From contig NZ_CP166625.1 in NCBI RefSeq assembly GCF_041320595.1, positions 4,276,001 to 4,340,000 on the forward strand: a stretch of DNA of 64,000 nucleotides. The letters are read 5' to 3'. Shown here one piece after another: positions 39,282 through 48,449 of the stretch. Each line of letters begins with the position of its first letter. Position 1 is the first letter of the stretch. The position numbers and the translations under genes were made by a program. The stretch is from Pleomorphomonas sp. PLEO. GTDB lineage: Bacteria > Pseudomonadota > Alphaproteobacteria > Rhizobiales > Pleomorphomonadaceae. The notes beneath the pieces were generated by a model. That model was not told the origin of the DNA. It made no database searches and saw only the letters and a list, made by a program, of their open reading frames with translations.

Positions 39282-39410
39282 ACCTTCCCGGCCAAAGAGA
39301 CCCTCGTCAGCTTGGTTGGCGCCATCGTTTTGGAACAGAATGCCGAATGGACCGTGCAACGCTCCTGCTAGATGATACTGGAAACCATCGCTTTCATCAG
39401 CGATGATCCG
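39282..39410 (+). pseudogene. decayed C-terminal end of an IS256-family transposase
   Basis: Reading from 39282 gives FPAKETLVSLVGAIVLEQN, then AEWTVQRSC, a TAG stop at 39369-39371 and, in the same frame, MILETIAFISDDP. This matches the C-terminus of a subgroup of IS256-family transposases, whose pattern is RLVGA-x-LLEQNxEWAVQRARYMTLE followed by SDDP. The stop stands where the family has Tyr. No upstream catalytic domain or terminal repeats are visible, so it is a short fossil between the AI-2E and LysR genes. Confidence 0.6.
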
Positions 39411-39509
39411 GTCGCTCCTGGGCGGCTCAATACGATGGCCGGCCTCTATGCCCATATCGGCGCGCCTTGCTGACCAACCGCTACCACCATCACCCCCACG
39501 GGCGCGACC

Positions 39510-40421
39510 ATGTCCTTTTCGCTGCGTCAGCTTCAATATTTTCTTGCGATCGCCGAAACCGGCTCTGTATCGAAGGCGGCTGCGCAACTTTCGACGTCGC
39601 AGTCGACCATTACCGAGGCGATGAAGGATCTGGAAGCCGATCTCGGCGTGAAGCTGTTTGAGCGCCAATCGCGCGGTCTTGGTCTGACGCACAAGGGGCG
39701 ACTGTTTCGCCGGCATGCCGAGCGTATCTGGCAGGACGTGGCCGACGCGCGGGGCGCGCTCGCCAATGTCGCGCCCGAGGTGACGGGGCGTTTGGCGCTC
39801 GGAGTAACGTCGCTGGTGGCTGGCTACGTGCTCTCCGATCTGCTGGCACGATTTTCCCGCGCCTTTCCCGGTGTCAGCGTCGATCTCGTTGAAGACGGGC
39901 ACGATTATCTCGAGCACCTGCTGCTCAATGGCGAGATTGATCTGGCAGTCGTCACCATGTCCGGGCTTCACAATCCCGAGTCCCTGGCGGCCGACGAGCT
40001 TGAAGCCTATCGCTATCGACTTTGGATGGCTTCCGGTCATGTGCTGGCAGAGCGCGACCAGTTGGATCTGGCAATGATTTCGGAATTTCCGCAAATTGCG
40101 CTCAGTATCGATGAAATCGAAGAACCCGTCGATCATCTCTGGCGTGGTTCCGGCTTGCGGCCCCACATCGCTTTCCGCTCGCGCTCGGTCGAGGCGGTGC
40201 GCTCGCTGGTGGCTAGCGGGGTCGGCGTTGCCATTTTGCCCGATCTTGTCTTTCGCCCCTGGTCACTGGATGGCCTGCGCCTAGAGGCGCGTCAAATTTC
40301 CGCGCCGATGCCCATGGCAAAGGCGGCCCTGGTACGCCGGCGAGGCACCCATGACAATCTCAATGCCCAGCGCTTTATTGAGGTTACACTTTCCTACAAT
40401 GCGGGTCGTCTGATGCAGTAG
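39510..40421 (+). CDS. LysR family regulator next to the putrescine-type operon
   Basis: A 303-residue LysR-type regulator. The N-terminal winged helix reads LRQLQYFLAIAETGSVSKAA, with recognition helix STSQSTITEAMKDLEADLG. The effector domain (about residues 90-300) includes GRLALGVTSLVAGYVLSDLL and GVGVAILPDLVFRPW. It is transcribed towards the ydcS-like gene, starting 126 bases before it, with a perfect dyad in between. It probably controls that operon with a polyamine-related effector; this is inference from position. Confidence 0.87.
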   Translation: MSFSLRQLQYFLAIAETGSVSKAAAQLSTSQSTITEAMKDLEADLGVKLFERQSRGLGLTHKGRLFRRHAERIWQDVADARGALANVAPEVTGRLALGVTSLVAGYVLSDLLARFSRAFPGVSVDLVEDGHDYLEHLLLNGEIDLAVVTMSGLHNPESLAADELEAYRYRLWMASGHVLAERDQLDLAMISEFPQIALSIDEIEEPVDHLWRGSGLRPHIAFRSRSVEAVRSLVASGVGVAILPDLVFRPWSLDGLRLEARQISAPMPMAKAALVRRRGTHDNLNAQRFIEVTLSYNAGRLMQ

Positions 40422-40427
40422 CCTGTG

Positions 40428-40446
40428 ATATCGGAATTTCCGATAT
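40428..40446. promoter_or_regulatory. perfect 9-bp dyad upstream of the ydcS-like gene
   Basis: ATATCGGAA-T-TTCCGATAT is a perfect inverted repeat with a one-base centre. It contains the T-N11-A spacing of LysR-type sites. It lies 7 bases after the LysR stop and about 100 bases upstream of the binding-protein start. It is a good operator candidate for the adjacent LysR protein. Confidence 0.5.
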
Positions 40447-40547
40447 TGTTTCTTGATTTTTTGAAATTGCGAGAAAGCAGGGTTTTGTTAGGGTTTTCCC
40501 TAAGGGCGCGGCGTCCACTGATCGTGCCCATGACAAGGGGAACCGAC

Positions 40548-41712
40548 ATGACCATTTTTGCAAAGCGCATGATTGCGTTGGGCATGGTGCCGGCGCTGCT
40601 TATTGGTGTCACGCCGTCTTACGCTCAGCTCGCCTCGATCGGCCCCGGCGAGGGGGAAGTCGATATCGTCGCTTGGGCGGGCTATATCGAACGCGGCGAG
40701 AGCGACAAGAATTACGACTGGGTCACCGATTTCGAGAAAGCCACCAGCTGCAAGGTGCAGGTGAAGGTCGCCGGCACATCCGACGAGATGGTGTCGCTGA
40801 TGAATGAGGGCGGTTTCGACCTCGTCACCGCCTCGGGCGACGCGTCATTGCGTCTCATCGCCGGCAAAAAGGTGCAGCCGATCAACCTGGACCTGATCCC
40901 GTCCTGGAAGACGGTGGACGAGCGCCTGCAGAACGCCCCCCTGGCACACGGTGGATGGCGTTCATTATGGCGTGCCCTATCAATGGGGCGCCAACGTGCT
41001 GATGTATAACACCGAAGCGTTCAAGGGCACCACGCCCACAAGCTGGAACGTGGTGTTCCAGGAACAGGCCCTACCGGACGGAAAGTCCAACAAGGGACGC
41101 ATCCAGGCTTTTGACGGACCGATCTATATCGCCGACGCCGCGCTTTATCTGAAGGCCCACAATCCCGAGCTCGGCATCACCGACCCCTACGCGCTGACCG
41201 AGACGCAGTATAAGGCTGCCCTCGACCTGTTGCGCACGCAGAAGGATCTGGTGCAGCGCTATTGGCACGATGCCATGAAGCAGGTGGATGACTTCAATAA
41301 CGAGGGCGTCGTCGCTTCGTCGTCCTGGCCATTCCAGGTCAACCTCCTGGCCTCCCAGAAGAAACCGATTGCCTCAGTCATTCCGTCGGAAGGCGCCACC
41401 GGCTGGGCCGACACGACCATGATGCATGCCAATGCCAAGCATCCCAACTGCGCCTATCTGTGGATGGAGCATTCGCTGCAGCCAAAGGTGCAGGGCGATG
41501 TCGCCGCCTGGTTCGGTTCGGTTCCGTCGGTTCCGGCCGCCTGCAAAGGCAACGCAAATTTGACCGACGAAGGCTGCAAGACCAACGGCATCGATAACTT
41601 CGACAAGATCAGCTTCTGGCGCACGCCCGTCGCCAAGTGTTCGGCGGCCGAGGGCTGCGTGCCCTATCACCGCTGGGTGTCGGACTATATGGCGGTCCTT
41701 GGCGGCCGTTGA
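40548..41712 (+). pseudogene. YdcS-like ABC substrate-binding protein, frameshifted
   Basis: The first 131 codons encode a signal peptide (to about residue 26, ending PSYAQ) and the N-terminal lobe of a PotD/YdcS-type periplasmic binding protein (EVDIVAWAGYIERGE, ending WKTVDERLQNAP). The frame is then lost in a run of six C (40936-40941). Removing one C restores WHTVDGVHYGVPYQWGANVL and the rest of the protein, 387 residues in all, ending YHRWVSDYMAVLGGR. All other parts look intact, so this is either a sequencing error or a very recent mutation. The protein would bind putrescine or another polyamine for the downstream ABC transporter. AGGGGA precedes the ATG. Confidence 0.85.
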
Positions 41713-41730
41713 AGCGGTGGTTGGACGTGT

Positions 41731-41753
41731 GGCCCGGGATGTATTTCCGGGCC
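41731..41753 (+). other. intercistronic hairpin after the binding-protein gene
   Basis: GGCCCGG at 41731-41737 pairs with CCGGGCC at 41747-41753, with no T-tract. Such hairpins after binding-protein genes often protect the upstream mRNA from 3' decay and so raise binding-protein levels over the membrane components. Confidence 0.45.
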
Positions 41754-41902
41754 CGCATCCCGAGGCAACGTCTGTCCAATCGATAGTGTTCGCTTCCTGT
41801 TCGTGACCGGCAGTCATGTTTGACCTGCCCTTGGGTGATGGTGCAGGCGCATTCGCTGGGCGCTGGTCGCGACATCTTTTGTTATCCAAGCGAGCCTTCC
41901 GT

Positions 41903-42925
41903 ATGACATCCACATCCGCGACCGCTGTCCTGTTCCAGAACGTCAGCCGCCATTTCGGTACGGTGCGTGCCGTGGATGGGGTGGATCTCAAGATAGGACA
42001 CGGCGAGTTCTTCGCCATGCTCGGGCCGTCGGGTTCAGGCAAGACGACCTGCCTCCGCCTGATCGCAGGCTTCGAACAACCGACTGCGGGGCATATCGAG
42101 ATTTTCGGCGAGACGGCGGAGGGGCTTGCGCCCAACCGGCGCGACGTCAACACCGTGTTTCAGGACTATGCGCTGTTCCCGCACATGACGGTGCTGGACA
42201 ACGTGGCCTATGGGCTGATGGTCCGTGGGGTTCCGCGCGCCGAGCGCGAAAAGCGTGCCCGGGAAACGCTGTCTCTCGTTCGGCTCGAGGGCATGGATGC
42301 CCGGCGCCCGTCGCAGTTGTCCGGCGGCCAGAGACAGCGCGTGGCGCTCGCCCGCGCCCTGGTCAACCGACCGAAGGTGCTGTTGCTCGACGAGCCGCTC
42401 GGGGCGCTCGACCTCAAGCTGCGCGAGGAAATGCAGGAAGAGTTGCGCCGCCTGCACAAGCAACTCGGCCTCACGTTCGTATTCGTGACCCATGATCAGG
42501 GCGAGGCGCTGTCCATGGCGGACCGCGTGGCCGTGTTCAACAAGGGCCGCATCGTCCAGGTTGGTACACCTGAAGACATCTACCAGCGACCGACGACGCG
42601 CTTTGTGGCCGACTTCGTGGGGTCATCCAATGTGTTGACGCCGGATCAGGCGCCTCGCTTCGGTGGGATCAGCCGCTGGACCAGCTTGCGACCGGAATCG
42701 ATCCTGATCGGCGCGGCGGCCGATGCCATGGACATCCGGCAAGCTGGCGAGGTGATCGATCAACAGTTCCAGGGCGCCATGCGCAAGACGCTGCTCAAGA
42801 TCAACGAGTTTGAGGTCTGGGCTATGGCCCCGGCTTCGCAGACGCTTGGCGTGGGGCAAGCGGTTACGGTCGGCTGGTCGCATGGCGCCCTGCATGCCAT
42901 GGATGGGGAGGGCAATGATGTCTGA
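41903..42925 (+). CDS. polyamine-type ABC transporter ATP-binding protein
   Basis: A 340-residue PotA/YdcT-like ATPase. Walker A is MLGPSGSGKTTCLRLIAGF, the Q-loop NTVFQDYALFPHMTV, the signature LSGGQRQRVALARAL, Walker B VLLLDEPLGALDLKL and the switch His is in VFVTHDQGEALSM. A C-terminal TOBE-type regulatory domain follows (about residues 250-340). It powers uptake with the two permeases immediately downstream; its stop overlaps the first permease start. I use the ATG at 41903. Confidence 0.9.
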   Translation: MTSTSATAVLFQNVSRHFGTVRAVDGVDLKIGHGEFFAMLGPSGSGKTTCLRLIAGFEQPTAGHIEIFGETAEGLAPNRRDVNTVFQDYALFPHMTVLDNVAYGLMVRGVPRAEREKRARETLSLVRLEGMDARRPSQLSGGQRQRVALARALVNRPKVLLLDEPLGALDLKLREEMQEELRRLHKQLGLTFVFVTHDQGEALSMADRVAVFNKGRIVQVGTPEDIYQRPTTRFVADFVGSSNVLTPDQAPRFGGISRWTSLRPESILIGAAADAMDIRQAGEVIDQQFQGAMRKTLLKINEFEVWAMAPASQTLGVGQAVTVGWSHGALHAMDGEGNDV

Positions 42926-43850
42926 TCTTGCCCTGCGGCGCGGGCCGTTGTCTTCGCTTCTTGACGCCATCTATCGCCGTCCGCGCCTCTTCCTCGCGGT
43001 TCTGCTGACACCGCCGCTCCTGTGGCTCGGCGTCGTCTATCTCGGCTCGCTGTTTGCGCTTCTCGCCCAAAGCTTTTTCAGTCTGGACGACTTCTCCGGG
43101 GTGATCGTTCGCGAGTTTACCTTGTCCACCTGGGTGCAGTTGATGGCGCCCGCCAACCTAGACGTCATCATTCGCACGGTGTCGATGTCGGCGCTGGTGA
43201 CAATCGCCGATGCCATCATGGCCTTTCCGATTGCCTATTATGCCGCTCGCTATGCCCGTGGCCCGATGAAGGCGGCCTTCTATCTGCTGGTAATGATGCC
43301 GCTGTGGTCGAGTTATCTGGTCAAGGTCTATGCCTGGAAACTGATCCTGGCACGCGAAGGCATCTACACCTGGGTGCTCGACAAGCTCGGCATCGAGGCG
43401 CTGCTCGACTGGTATCTGTCGTTGCCGGTGATTGGCGGCCCGTCACTCTCGGCTTCTTATACCGGAACCTTCATCGTCTTCTGCTATGTCTGGCTGCCCT
43501 ACATGATCCTGCCGGTACAAGCGGCGTTGGAGCGGGTGCCAAACAACCTGATCGAGGCCAGCGCCGATCTCGGAGCCAGTCCGGGCGCCACCTTCCGGCA
43601 TGTCATCCTGCCGCTCGCCTTTCCCGGCGTGGTGGCCGGCTCGATCTTCACCTTCTCGCTGACGCTTGGTGACTACATCATTCCGCAGATCGTCGGAGGC
43701 TCGCAGTACTATCTTGGCCAGGCGGTCTATGCCCAGCAGGGCACGGCCGGCAACATACCGCTCGCGGCCGCCTTCTCGGTGGTGCCGATCCTGATCATGG
43801 GCGTCTATCTGACATTTGCCCGCAAGCTGGGGGCATTCGATGCGCTCTGA
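42918..43850 (+). CDS. ABC transporter permease, YdcU/PotB-like
   Basis: A 310-residue inner-membrane permease with about six helices and the EAA loop around [24 protein letters not shown], where it contacts the ATPase. It overlaps the ATPase gene by eight bases; GGGGAGGG precedes two adjacent ATG codons (42915 and 42918), and spacing favours the second. The family moves spermidine, putrescine or related compounds. Confidence 0.88.
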   Translation: MSDLALRRGPLSSLLDAIYRRPRLFLAVLLTPPLLWLGVVYLGSLFALLAQSFFSLDDFSGVIVREFTLSTWVQLMAPANLDVIIRTVSMSALVTIADAIMAFPIAYYAARYARGPMKAAFYLLVMMPLWSSYLVKVYAWKLILAREGIYTWVLDKLGIEALLDWYLSLPVIGGPSLSASYTGTFIVFCYVWLPYMILPVQAALERVPNNLIEASADLGASPGATFRHVILPLAFPGVVAGSIFTFSLTLGDYIIPQIVGGSQYYLGQAVYAQQGTAGNIPLAAAFSVVPILIMGVYLTFARKLGAFDAL

Positions 43851-44646
43851 CGGCTCCTCCCTGCTCCTCAAACTGTCTGCGATCGGCGGGCTGGTGTTCC
43901 TGCACGGCCCCCTCGCCATCATCGTGGTCTATGCCTTCACGACGGAGGACAAGAGCTATCAGTTCCCGCCTCCGGGCTTGACGCTGCACTGGTTTTCGGT
44001 GGCTTGGGGGCGTGCCGACATCTGGGCTGCGCTGACGTTGTCCTTCAATGTGGCTCTGGTGGCGACTGGATTGGCTCTGGTGCTGGGCACGCTTGCCGCG
44101 GCTGGCTTGTCGCGCGCGCAATTCTGGGGGCGGGATAATGTCTCGCTGCTGTTGATCCTGCCGATCGCCCTGCCCGGCATCATCACCGGCATTGCCTTGC
44201 GATCGGCCTTCAACCTGATGGATCTGCCCTATTCGGTGTTCACCATCGTATTGGGGCATGCCACGTTCTGCATCGTCGTCGTCTACAACAACGCGGTCGC
44301 CCGCTTCCGCCGCCTGTCGCCATCGCTGGTCGAGGCGTCGTTTGACCTCGGCGCGGATGCTTTCCAGACTTTTCGCTACGTTGTGCTGCCCAATATCGGC
44401 ACGGCGCTGCTCGCCGGCGGCATGCTCGCCTTCGCCTTGTCCTTCGATGAGGTGATCGTCACCACCTTTACCGCCGGTCAGCAGACAACGCTGCCGATCT
44501 GGATGCTCAACGAATTGGTCCGCCCGCGCGAACGACCCGTGACCAACGTGGTCGCCGTGCTGGTGATGGCCGTCACCTTCTTCCCGATTCTCGCCGCCTA
44601 TTGGCTGACCCGCGAGGGTGAGCATGTTGCCGGCGGCTCGCGCTGA
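43840..44646 (+). CDS. ABC transporter permease, YdcV/PotC-like
   Basis: A 268-residue second permease with about six helices and an EAA loop near [20 protein letters not shown]. The FVxxDEVxVT-type end of the family is seen in [15 protein letters not shown]. It starts 11 bases inside the previous gene, so the two are translationally coupled. With the ATPase and the binding protein it completes one importer. The aldehyde dehydrogenase gene follows after 31 bases. Confidence 0.88.
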   Translation: MRSDGSSLLLKLSAIGGLVFLHGPLAIIVVYAFTTEDKSYQFPPPGLTLHWFSVAWGRADIWAALTLSFNVALVATGLALVLGTLAAAGLSRAQFWGRDNVSLLLILPIALPGIITGIALRSAFNLMDLPYSVFTIVLGHATFCIVVVYNNAVARFRRLSPSLVEASFDLGADAFQTFRYVVLPNIGTALLAGGMLAFALSFDEVIVTTFTAGQQTTLPIWMLNELVRPRERPVTNVVAVLVMAVTFFPILAAYWLTREGEHVAGGSR

Positions 44647-44677
44647 CATCACAGACAAGACCCAGACGGAGCCAAAA

Positions 44678-46114
44678 ATGACTGTCGTCCTGCCCACCAA
44701 GATGCTGATCGGATCGGAATTCGTCGCCGGAACGGAGACGGCCGAGAATGTCCTCAATCCGCGTACCGGCGAGACGCTGATTGCCATGCCGGAGGCCTCC
44801 ATCGATCAGGTGGAGGCGGCCGTCGCGGCGGCCTCGGAAGCCTTCGTGAGCTATGGGCGGTTGACGCCCGCTGCCCGTTCGTCCCTGTTGCTGCGGCTTG
44901 CCAACAGCATCGAGGCAGAGGCGGAAACCTTCGCTCGCCTCGAAGCCCTTCAGTGCGGCAAGCCCTATCACGCTGTATTGCGGGATGAGATTCCCGCCGT
45001 TGTCGATTGCTTCAGGTTCTTCGCCGGCGCGGCGCGCGTGGTGCCGGCCATGGCGGCCGGTGAATATATCGAAGGCTTCACGTCGATGATCCGCCGCGAT
45101 CCCATCGGGGTCTGCGGCCAGATCGCGCCGTGGAATTATCCACTGATGATGGCGGCCTGGAAGATCGCGCCGGCTCTCGCGGCGGGCAACACTGTGGTGT
45201 TGAAACCGTCCGAGCAGACCCCGCTCACAACGCTGAAGCTGGCCGAAGTGGCCGCGGACATTTTCCCGCCGGGTGTCGTCAACGTCATCGTTGGCCGTGG
45301 CGAGAGCGTCGGCAGCCCGCTGATCAATCATCCGCGTGTGTCCATGGTGTCGCTGACCGGCGACGTTGCCACAGGCAAGAAAGTGCTGCAGGCGGCCTCC
45401 AAGACTATCAAGCGTACGCATCTGGAGCTTGGTGGCAAGGCGCCGGTCATTGTCTATGACGACGCCGATGTCGCTTCGGTGGTCGAGGGACTGCGAACCT
45501 TCGGTTATTACAACGCCGGTCAGGACTGCACGGCCGCCTGCCGCGTCTATGCCGGGGCGAAGATCTACGACAAGCTCGTGGCCGAACTGGCCTCCGCGGT
45601 TTCCACGATCACGTATAACGAAGCCGACGATGGCGATAACGAGATCGGACCGTTGATCTCGGCGCGCCAGCGGGCACGCGTTGCCAGCTTCGTCGAACGC
45701 GCCATGGAGCAAAAACATATCGAGATCGCCACCGGCGGCAAGGCCGTCGACGGCCCCGGGTTCTTCTATCAGCCGACGGTCGTCGCCGGTGCCCTGCAGA
45801 GTGACGAGATCGTTCGCCGGGAAGTGTTCGGGCCGGTGGTATCGGTCACCCGCTTTACAGACGAGGACGACGTGATCGGCTGGGCCAACGATAGCGATTA
45901 TGGCCTGGCATCATCGGTGTGGAGCCGCGATGTGTCGAAAGCCATGAGTGCTGCCGCACGGTTGCAATACGGCGCCAGCTGGATCAATTGCCACTTCATG
46001 CTGACGAGTGAGATGCCACATGGCGGCATGAAGCAGTCGGGCTATGGCAAGGATATGTCCGTCTATTCGCTGGAGGACTATTCGGTGGTTCGCCACGTCA
46101 TGATCAAGCTTTGA
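44678..46114 (+). CDS. patD: gamma-aminobutyraldehyde dehydrogenase
   Basis: A 478-residue NAD-dependent aldehyde dehydrogenase, very close along its length to E. coli PatD (YdcW), which oxidises 4-aminobutyraldehyde from putrescine to GABA. Shared segments include [38 protein letters not shown], the catalytic Glu in [18 protein letters not shown], and the catalytic Cys in [13 protein letters not shown]. The C-terminus [20 protein letters not shown] also matches. Its place after an ABC importer copies the ydcSTUV-patD order of E. coli, which supports a putrescine uptake and degradation operon. GGAG lies before the ATG. Confidence 0.87.
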   Translation: MTVVLPTKMLIGSEFVAGTETAENVLNPRTGETLIAMPEASIDQVEAAVAAASEAFVSYGRLTPAARSSLLLRLANSIEAEAETFARLEALQCGKPYHAVLRDEIPAVVDCFRFFAGAARVVPAMAAGEYIEGFTSMIRRDPIGVCGQIAPWNYPLMMAAWKIAPALAAGNTVVLKPSEQTPLTTLKLAEVAADIFPPGVVNVIVGRGESVGSPLINHPRVSMVSLTGDVATGKKVLQAASKTIKRTHLELGGKAPVIVYDDADVASVVEGLRTFGYYNAGQDCTAACRVYAGAKIYDKLVAELASAVSTITYNEADDGDNEIGPLISARQRARVASFVERAMEQKHIEIATGGKAVDGPGFFYQPTVVAGALQSDEIVRREVFGPVVSVTRFTDEDDVIGWANDSDYGLASSVWSRDVSKAMSAAARLQYGASWINCHFMLTSEMPHGGMKQSGYGKDMSVYSLEDYSVVRHVMIKL

Positions 46115-46197
46115 ACTGAGATCAGATAGAGATGAAAAGAACCGCGCGAGGAGACTTGCGACCGGCAACAATCGCTCCGTCGCGGCAATCGATCGCT

Positions 46198-47031
46198 TCA
46201 GATCATCTCGAGCGACGTTGCCCGCCGGGGTGGTGGGTACAGCGCGTCGAGGGCCACGCGCAGCTCATCCGTGACGACGACATCAAGCGCTCCGGCGTTG
46301 TCCTCGACATGAGCGGCCCGCCCCGCCTTGGGAATGGCGATGACGCCGTCACGGTCCAGCACGAAGGCGAGCGCCAGTTGCGCGACACTGACGCCATGAT
46401 CGGCGGCGAGCGTGGCGAGGCGCCGGTCCTTCAGGAGCTTGGCCTGCTCCACCGGCGAGTAGGCCATGACCGGGACGCCAAGCTCTTGCATGGCGGGCAG
46501 CAAGTCCCATTCGATGCCACGCCGCGACAGGTTATAGAGCACCTGGTTGGCGGCTACTCCGTCTCCACCCGGCACGCCCATCAGTTCGGTCATGTCGCTG
46601 GCGTCGAGATTAGAGACCCCCCAGTGGCGAATCTTGCCGGCCGCCCTCAGCGTCTCGAAGGCGGCGACCGTCTCGGCGAGCGGATATTGTCCGCGCCAAT
46701 GCAGGAGATAGAGGTCGAGCCAATCGGTGCCGAGCCGCTTCAGCGATCGTTCGCAGGCGGCGACCGTGCCTTCACGCGAGGCATTGTGCGGATAGACCTT
46801 GGAGACCAGGAATACCTCGTCGCGCCGACCGGCAATCGCCTCGCCCACCAAGCGCTCGGAGGCGCCCTCGCCATACATTTCGGCGGTGTCGATCAGGCTC
46901 ATGCCGAGATCCATACCCCGGCGCAATGCGGCAATCTCGTCCGCGTGCTTGCGCGAATCGTCGCCCATCATCCAGGTGCCGAGGCCCAACGCCGGCACGT
47001 CTTCGCCACTTGGCAAGCGAACGGTCTTCAT
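46198..47031 (-). CDS. aldo/keto reductase
   Basis: A 277-residue AKR-fold protein. The tetrad can be traced: Asp in [19 protein letters not shown] together with its Tyr, Lys in [12 protein letters not shown], and His in [12 protein letters not shown]. The C-terminal NADPH-binding segment [16 protein letters not shown] is typical. The substrate is unknown. I prefer the second of two close ATG codons (47031) because AGGGAG lies five bases upstream. It converges on patD. Confidence 0.88.
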   Translation of the reverse strand: MKTVRLPSGEDVPALGLGTWMMGDDSRKHADEIAALRRGMDLGMSLIDTAEMYGEGASERLVGEAIAGRRDEVFLVSKVYPHNASREGTVAACERSLKRLGTDWLDLYLLHWRGQYPLAETVAAFETLRAAGKIRHWGVSNLDASDMTELMGVPGGDGVAANQVLYNLSRRGIEWDLLPAMQELGVPVMAYSPVEQAKLLKDRRLATLAADHGVSVAQLALAFVLDRDGVIAIPKAGRAAHVEDNAGALDVVVTDELRVALDALYPPPRRATSLEMI

Positions 47032-47205
47032 CGGCATCTCCCTTGATTCCGCCCGATTATAGCAGTCGAACCGCAGCGGCGGGCGATAGCTGTTCGCATC
47101 GGGGCGATACCGTTCCGAATACGTGACGGGGGCGTCCAAAATCCTCTATCCTGCGGCGACTTCGCGCCATCTGGCGCTCGATAGATCATCTGGAAAGGAT
47201 GCTTC

Positions 47206-48129
47206 ATGCGGCTTCTCGTGGTCGGCGCCGGCGCCACCGGCGGTTATTTTGGCGGACGGCTGGCGGCCGCTGGCCGCGATGTTACCTTCCTCATCCGCCC
47301 CAAGCGCGCTGCCGAGATTGCCAAAAATGGCTTCGTCATCGTCGACCCCAAGGGCGAAACACGGATTGAGCCGAAGATTGTCACTGCCGACAAGCTCGGC
47401 GGTGTCTACGATCTCGTGCTGATCAGCGTGAAAGCCTATTCGCTCGCGGCGGCGCTGGACGACATAGCGCCGGCAATCGGCCCCAATACGCTGATCCTGC
47501 CAGTGCTCAACGGCCTCAAGCATTTCGACACGTTGTCCGAGCGCTTCGGCGGCGATCGGGTGATCGGCAGCTTCTGCAAGATCAACGCCCGCCTCGACGA
47601 TCATGGCCGCATCATCCAAATGTCGCCACTGCATGACATGATCTATGGCGAGTATGACGGCAGCCACACCCCACGCATGGCGGCGATCGACGCCTTCTTC
47701 AAGGGGGCAGGCTTCGACGCCCGACTGTCGGACGACGTCGGTCGCGAGCTTTGGGAGAAGTGGGTGCTGCTCGCCAGCCTCGGCGCGGCCAACTGCCTGA
47801 TGCGCGGCTCCATCGGCGACATTATCGCCCGCCCCGGCGGCCAGTCGTTCATTGAGGCGCTGCTCGGCGAGGTGAGCGCCGTCGCGACGGCCCATGGCAA
47901 GGCGCCAAATCCGACCTATCTCGAAGCGACGCGCAAGCTGCTCACCACGTCGGGTTCGCCGATGACCGCCTCGATGTATCGCGATCTCGTCAAGGGTCTG
48001 CCGGTGGAGAACGACGAGATCCTCGATGATCTGCTCGACCGCGCCGGCTCAGTCGGCATCAAGACACCCTACCTTCATCTCGCGGCCATCAATCTCGGCA
48101 TCTACGCAGCGCGGCGTCTTGCTGAATAA
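47206..48129 (+). CDS. panE: 2-dehydropantoate 2-reductase
   Basis: A 307-residue NADPH-dependent reductase (ketopantoate to pantoate, on the pantothenate and CoA route). The N-terminal nucleotide-binding motif is VVGAGATGGYFGGRLAAAG. The central LISVKAYSLAAAL and LPVLNGLKH fit PanE, and the C-terminal helix has the catalytic-Lys region LWEKWVLLASLGAANCL and TASMYRDLVKG. Some PanE-like proteins act on other 2-oxo acids, so function is probable, not certain. AAGGA lies before the ATG. Confidence 0.85.
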   Translation: MRLLVVGAGATGGYFGGRLAAAGRDVTFLIRPKRAAEIAKNGFVIVDPKGETRIEPKIVTADKLGGVYDLVLISVKAYSLAAALDDIAPAIGPNTLILPVLNGLKHFDTLSERFGGDRVIGSFCKINARLDDHGRIIQMSPLHDMIYGEYDGSHTPRMAAIDAFFKGAGFDARLSDDVGRELWEKWVLLASLGAANCLMRGSIGDIIARPGGQSFIEALLGEVSAVATAHGKAPNPTYLEATRKLLTTSGSPMTASMYRDLVKGLPVENDEILDDLLDRAGSVGIKTPYLHLAAINLGIYAARRLAE

Positions 48130-48449
48130 GCGCCTTCGCAGAAGCTATCTTGAACGTTACCGCGCTTTGGCAAAGGAACGGGAAGAGGCCAGATCGGCGG
48201 GCGGTGGAAATGATCTTCAATTCACCGCCTCTTCCGCCAAAATTGGCCGAATTGGTGACGACGTTGCCCCGCCCGCCATCGGGATAACCCTTATCTTTTG
48301 CTAAATTCGAAACGTTACGCTTCTGCCTTTCGGACAACTATGCTAAGAGGTGCGCCGAACGCCGGCCGGACCAACCGGAGAGGACGCGTTCGCACCGAAT
48401 TATCTGCCCGCGCTGGCGGGAACACAGCATCGACAAGCAGGATGCCGCC
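48130..48449. other. intergenic region before the GH94 gene
   Basis: No gene is supported. The motif GAACGTTACCG at 48152-48162 and the near-dyad CGAAACGTTACG at 48308-48319 share AACGTTAC and lie about 158 bases apart. A CG-centred AACGTT core is typical of LacI-family operators, so these are candidate paired sites for an unlinked regulator. Confidence 0.4.

Noticed and set aside
37870-39375. 501-codon plus-strand frame.
   Set aside because: It runs antisense to the AI-2E-type transporter gene. The product is an Arg/Gln/His-rich shadow with no family features.
39201-40166. 321-codon minus-strand frame.
   Set aside because: It is the shadow of the LysR gene and the IS256 remnant; the LysR protein on the plus strand has an intact HTH and effector domain.
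40951-41712. A separate, shorter binding-protein gene starting at a GTG.
   Set aside because: It lacks a signal peptide and ribosome binding site, and it is the direct continuation of the upstream frame once one C is removed. I treat both parts as one frameshifted gene.
44573-45718. 381-codon minus-strand frame.
   Set aside because: It is antisense to patD, whose plus-strand translation matches PatD throughout.
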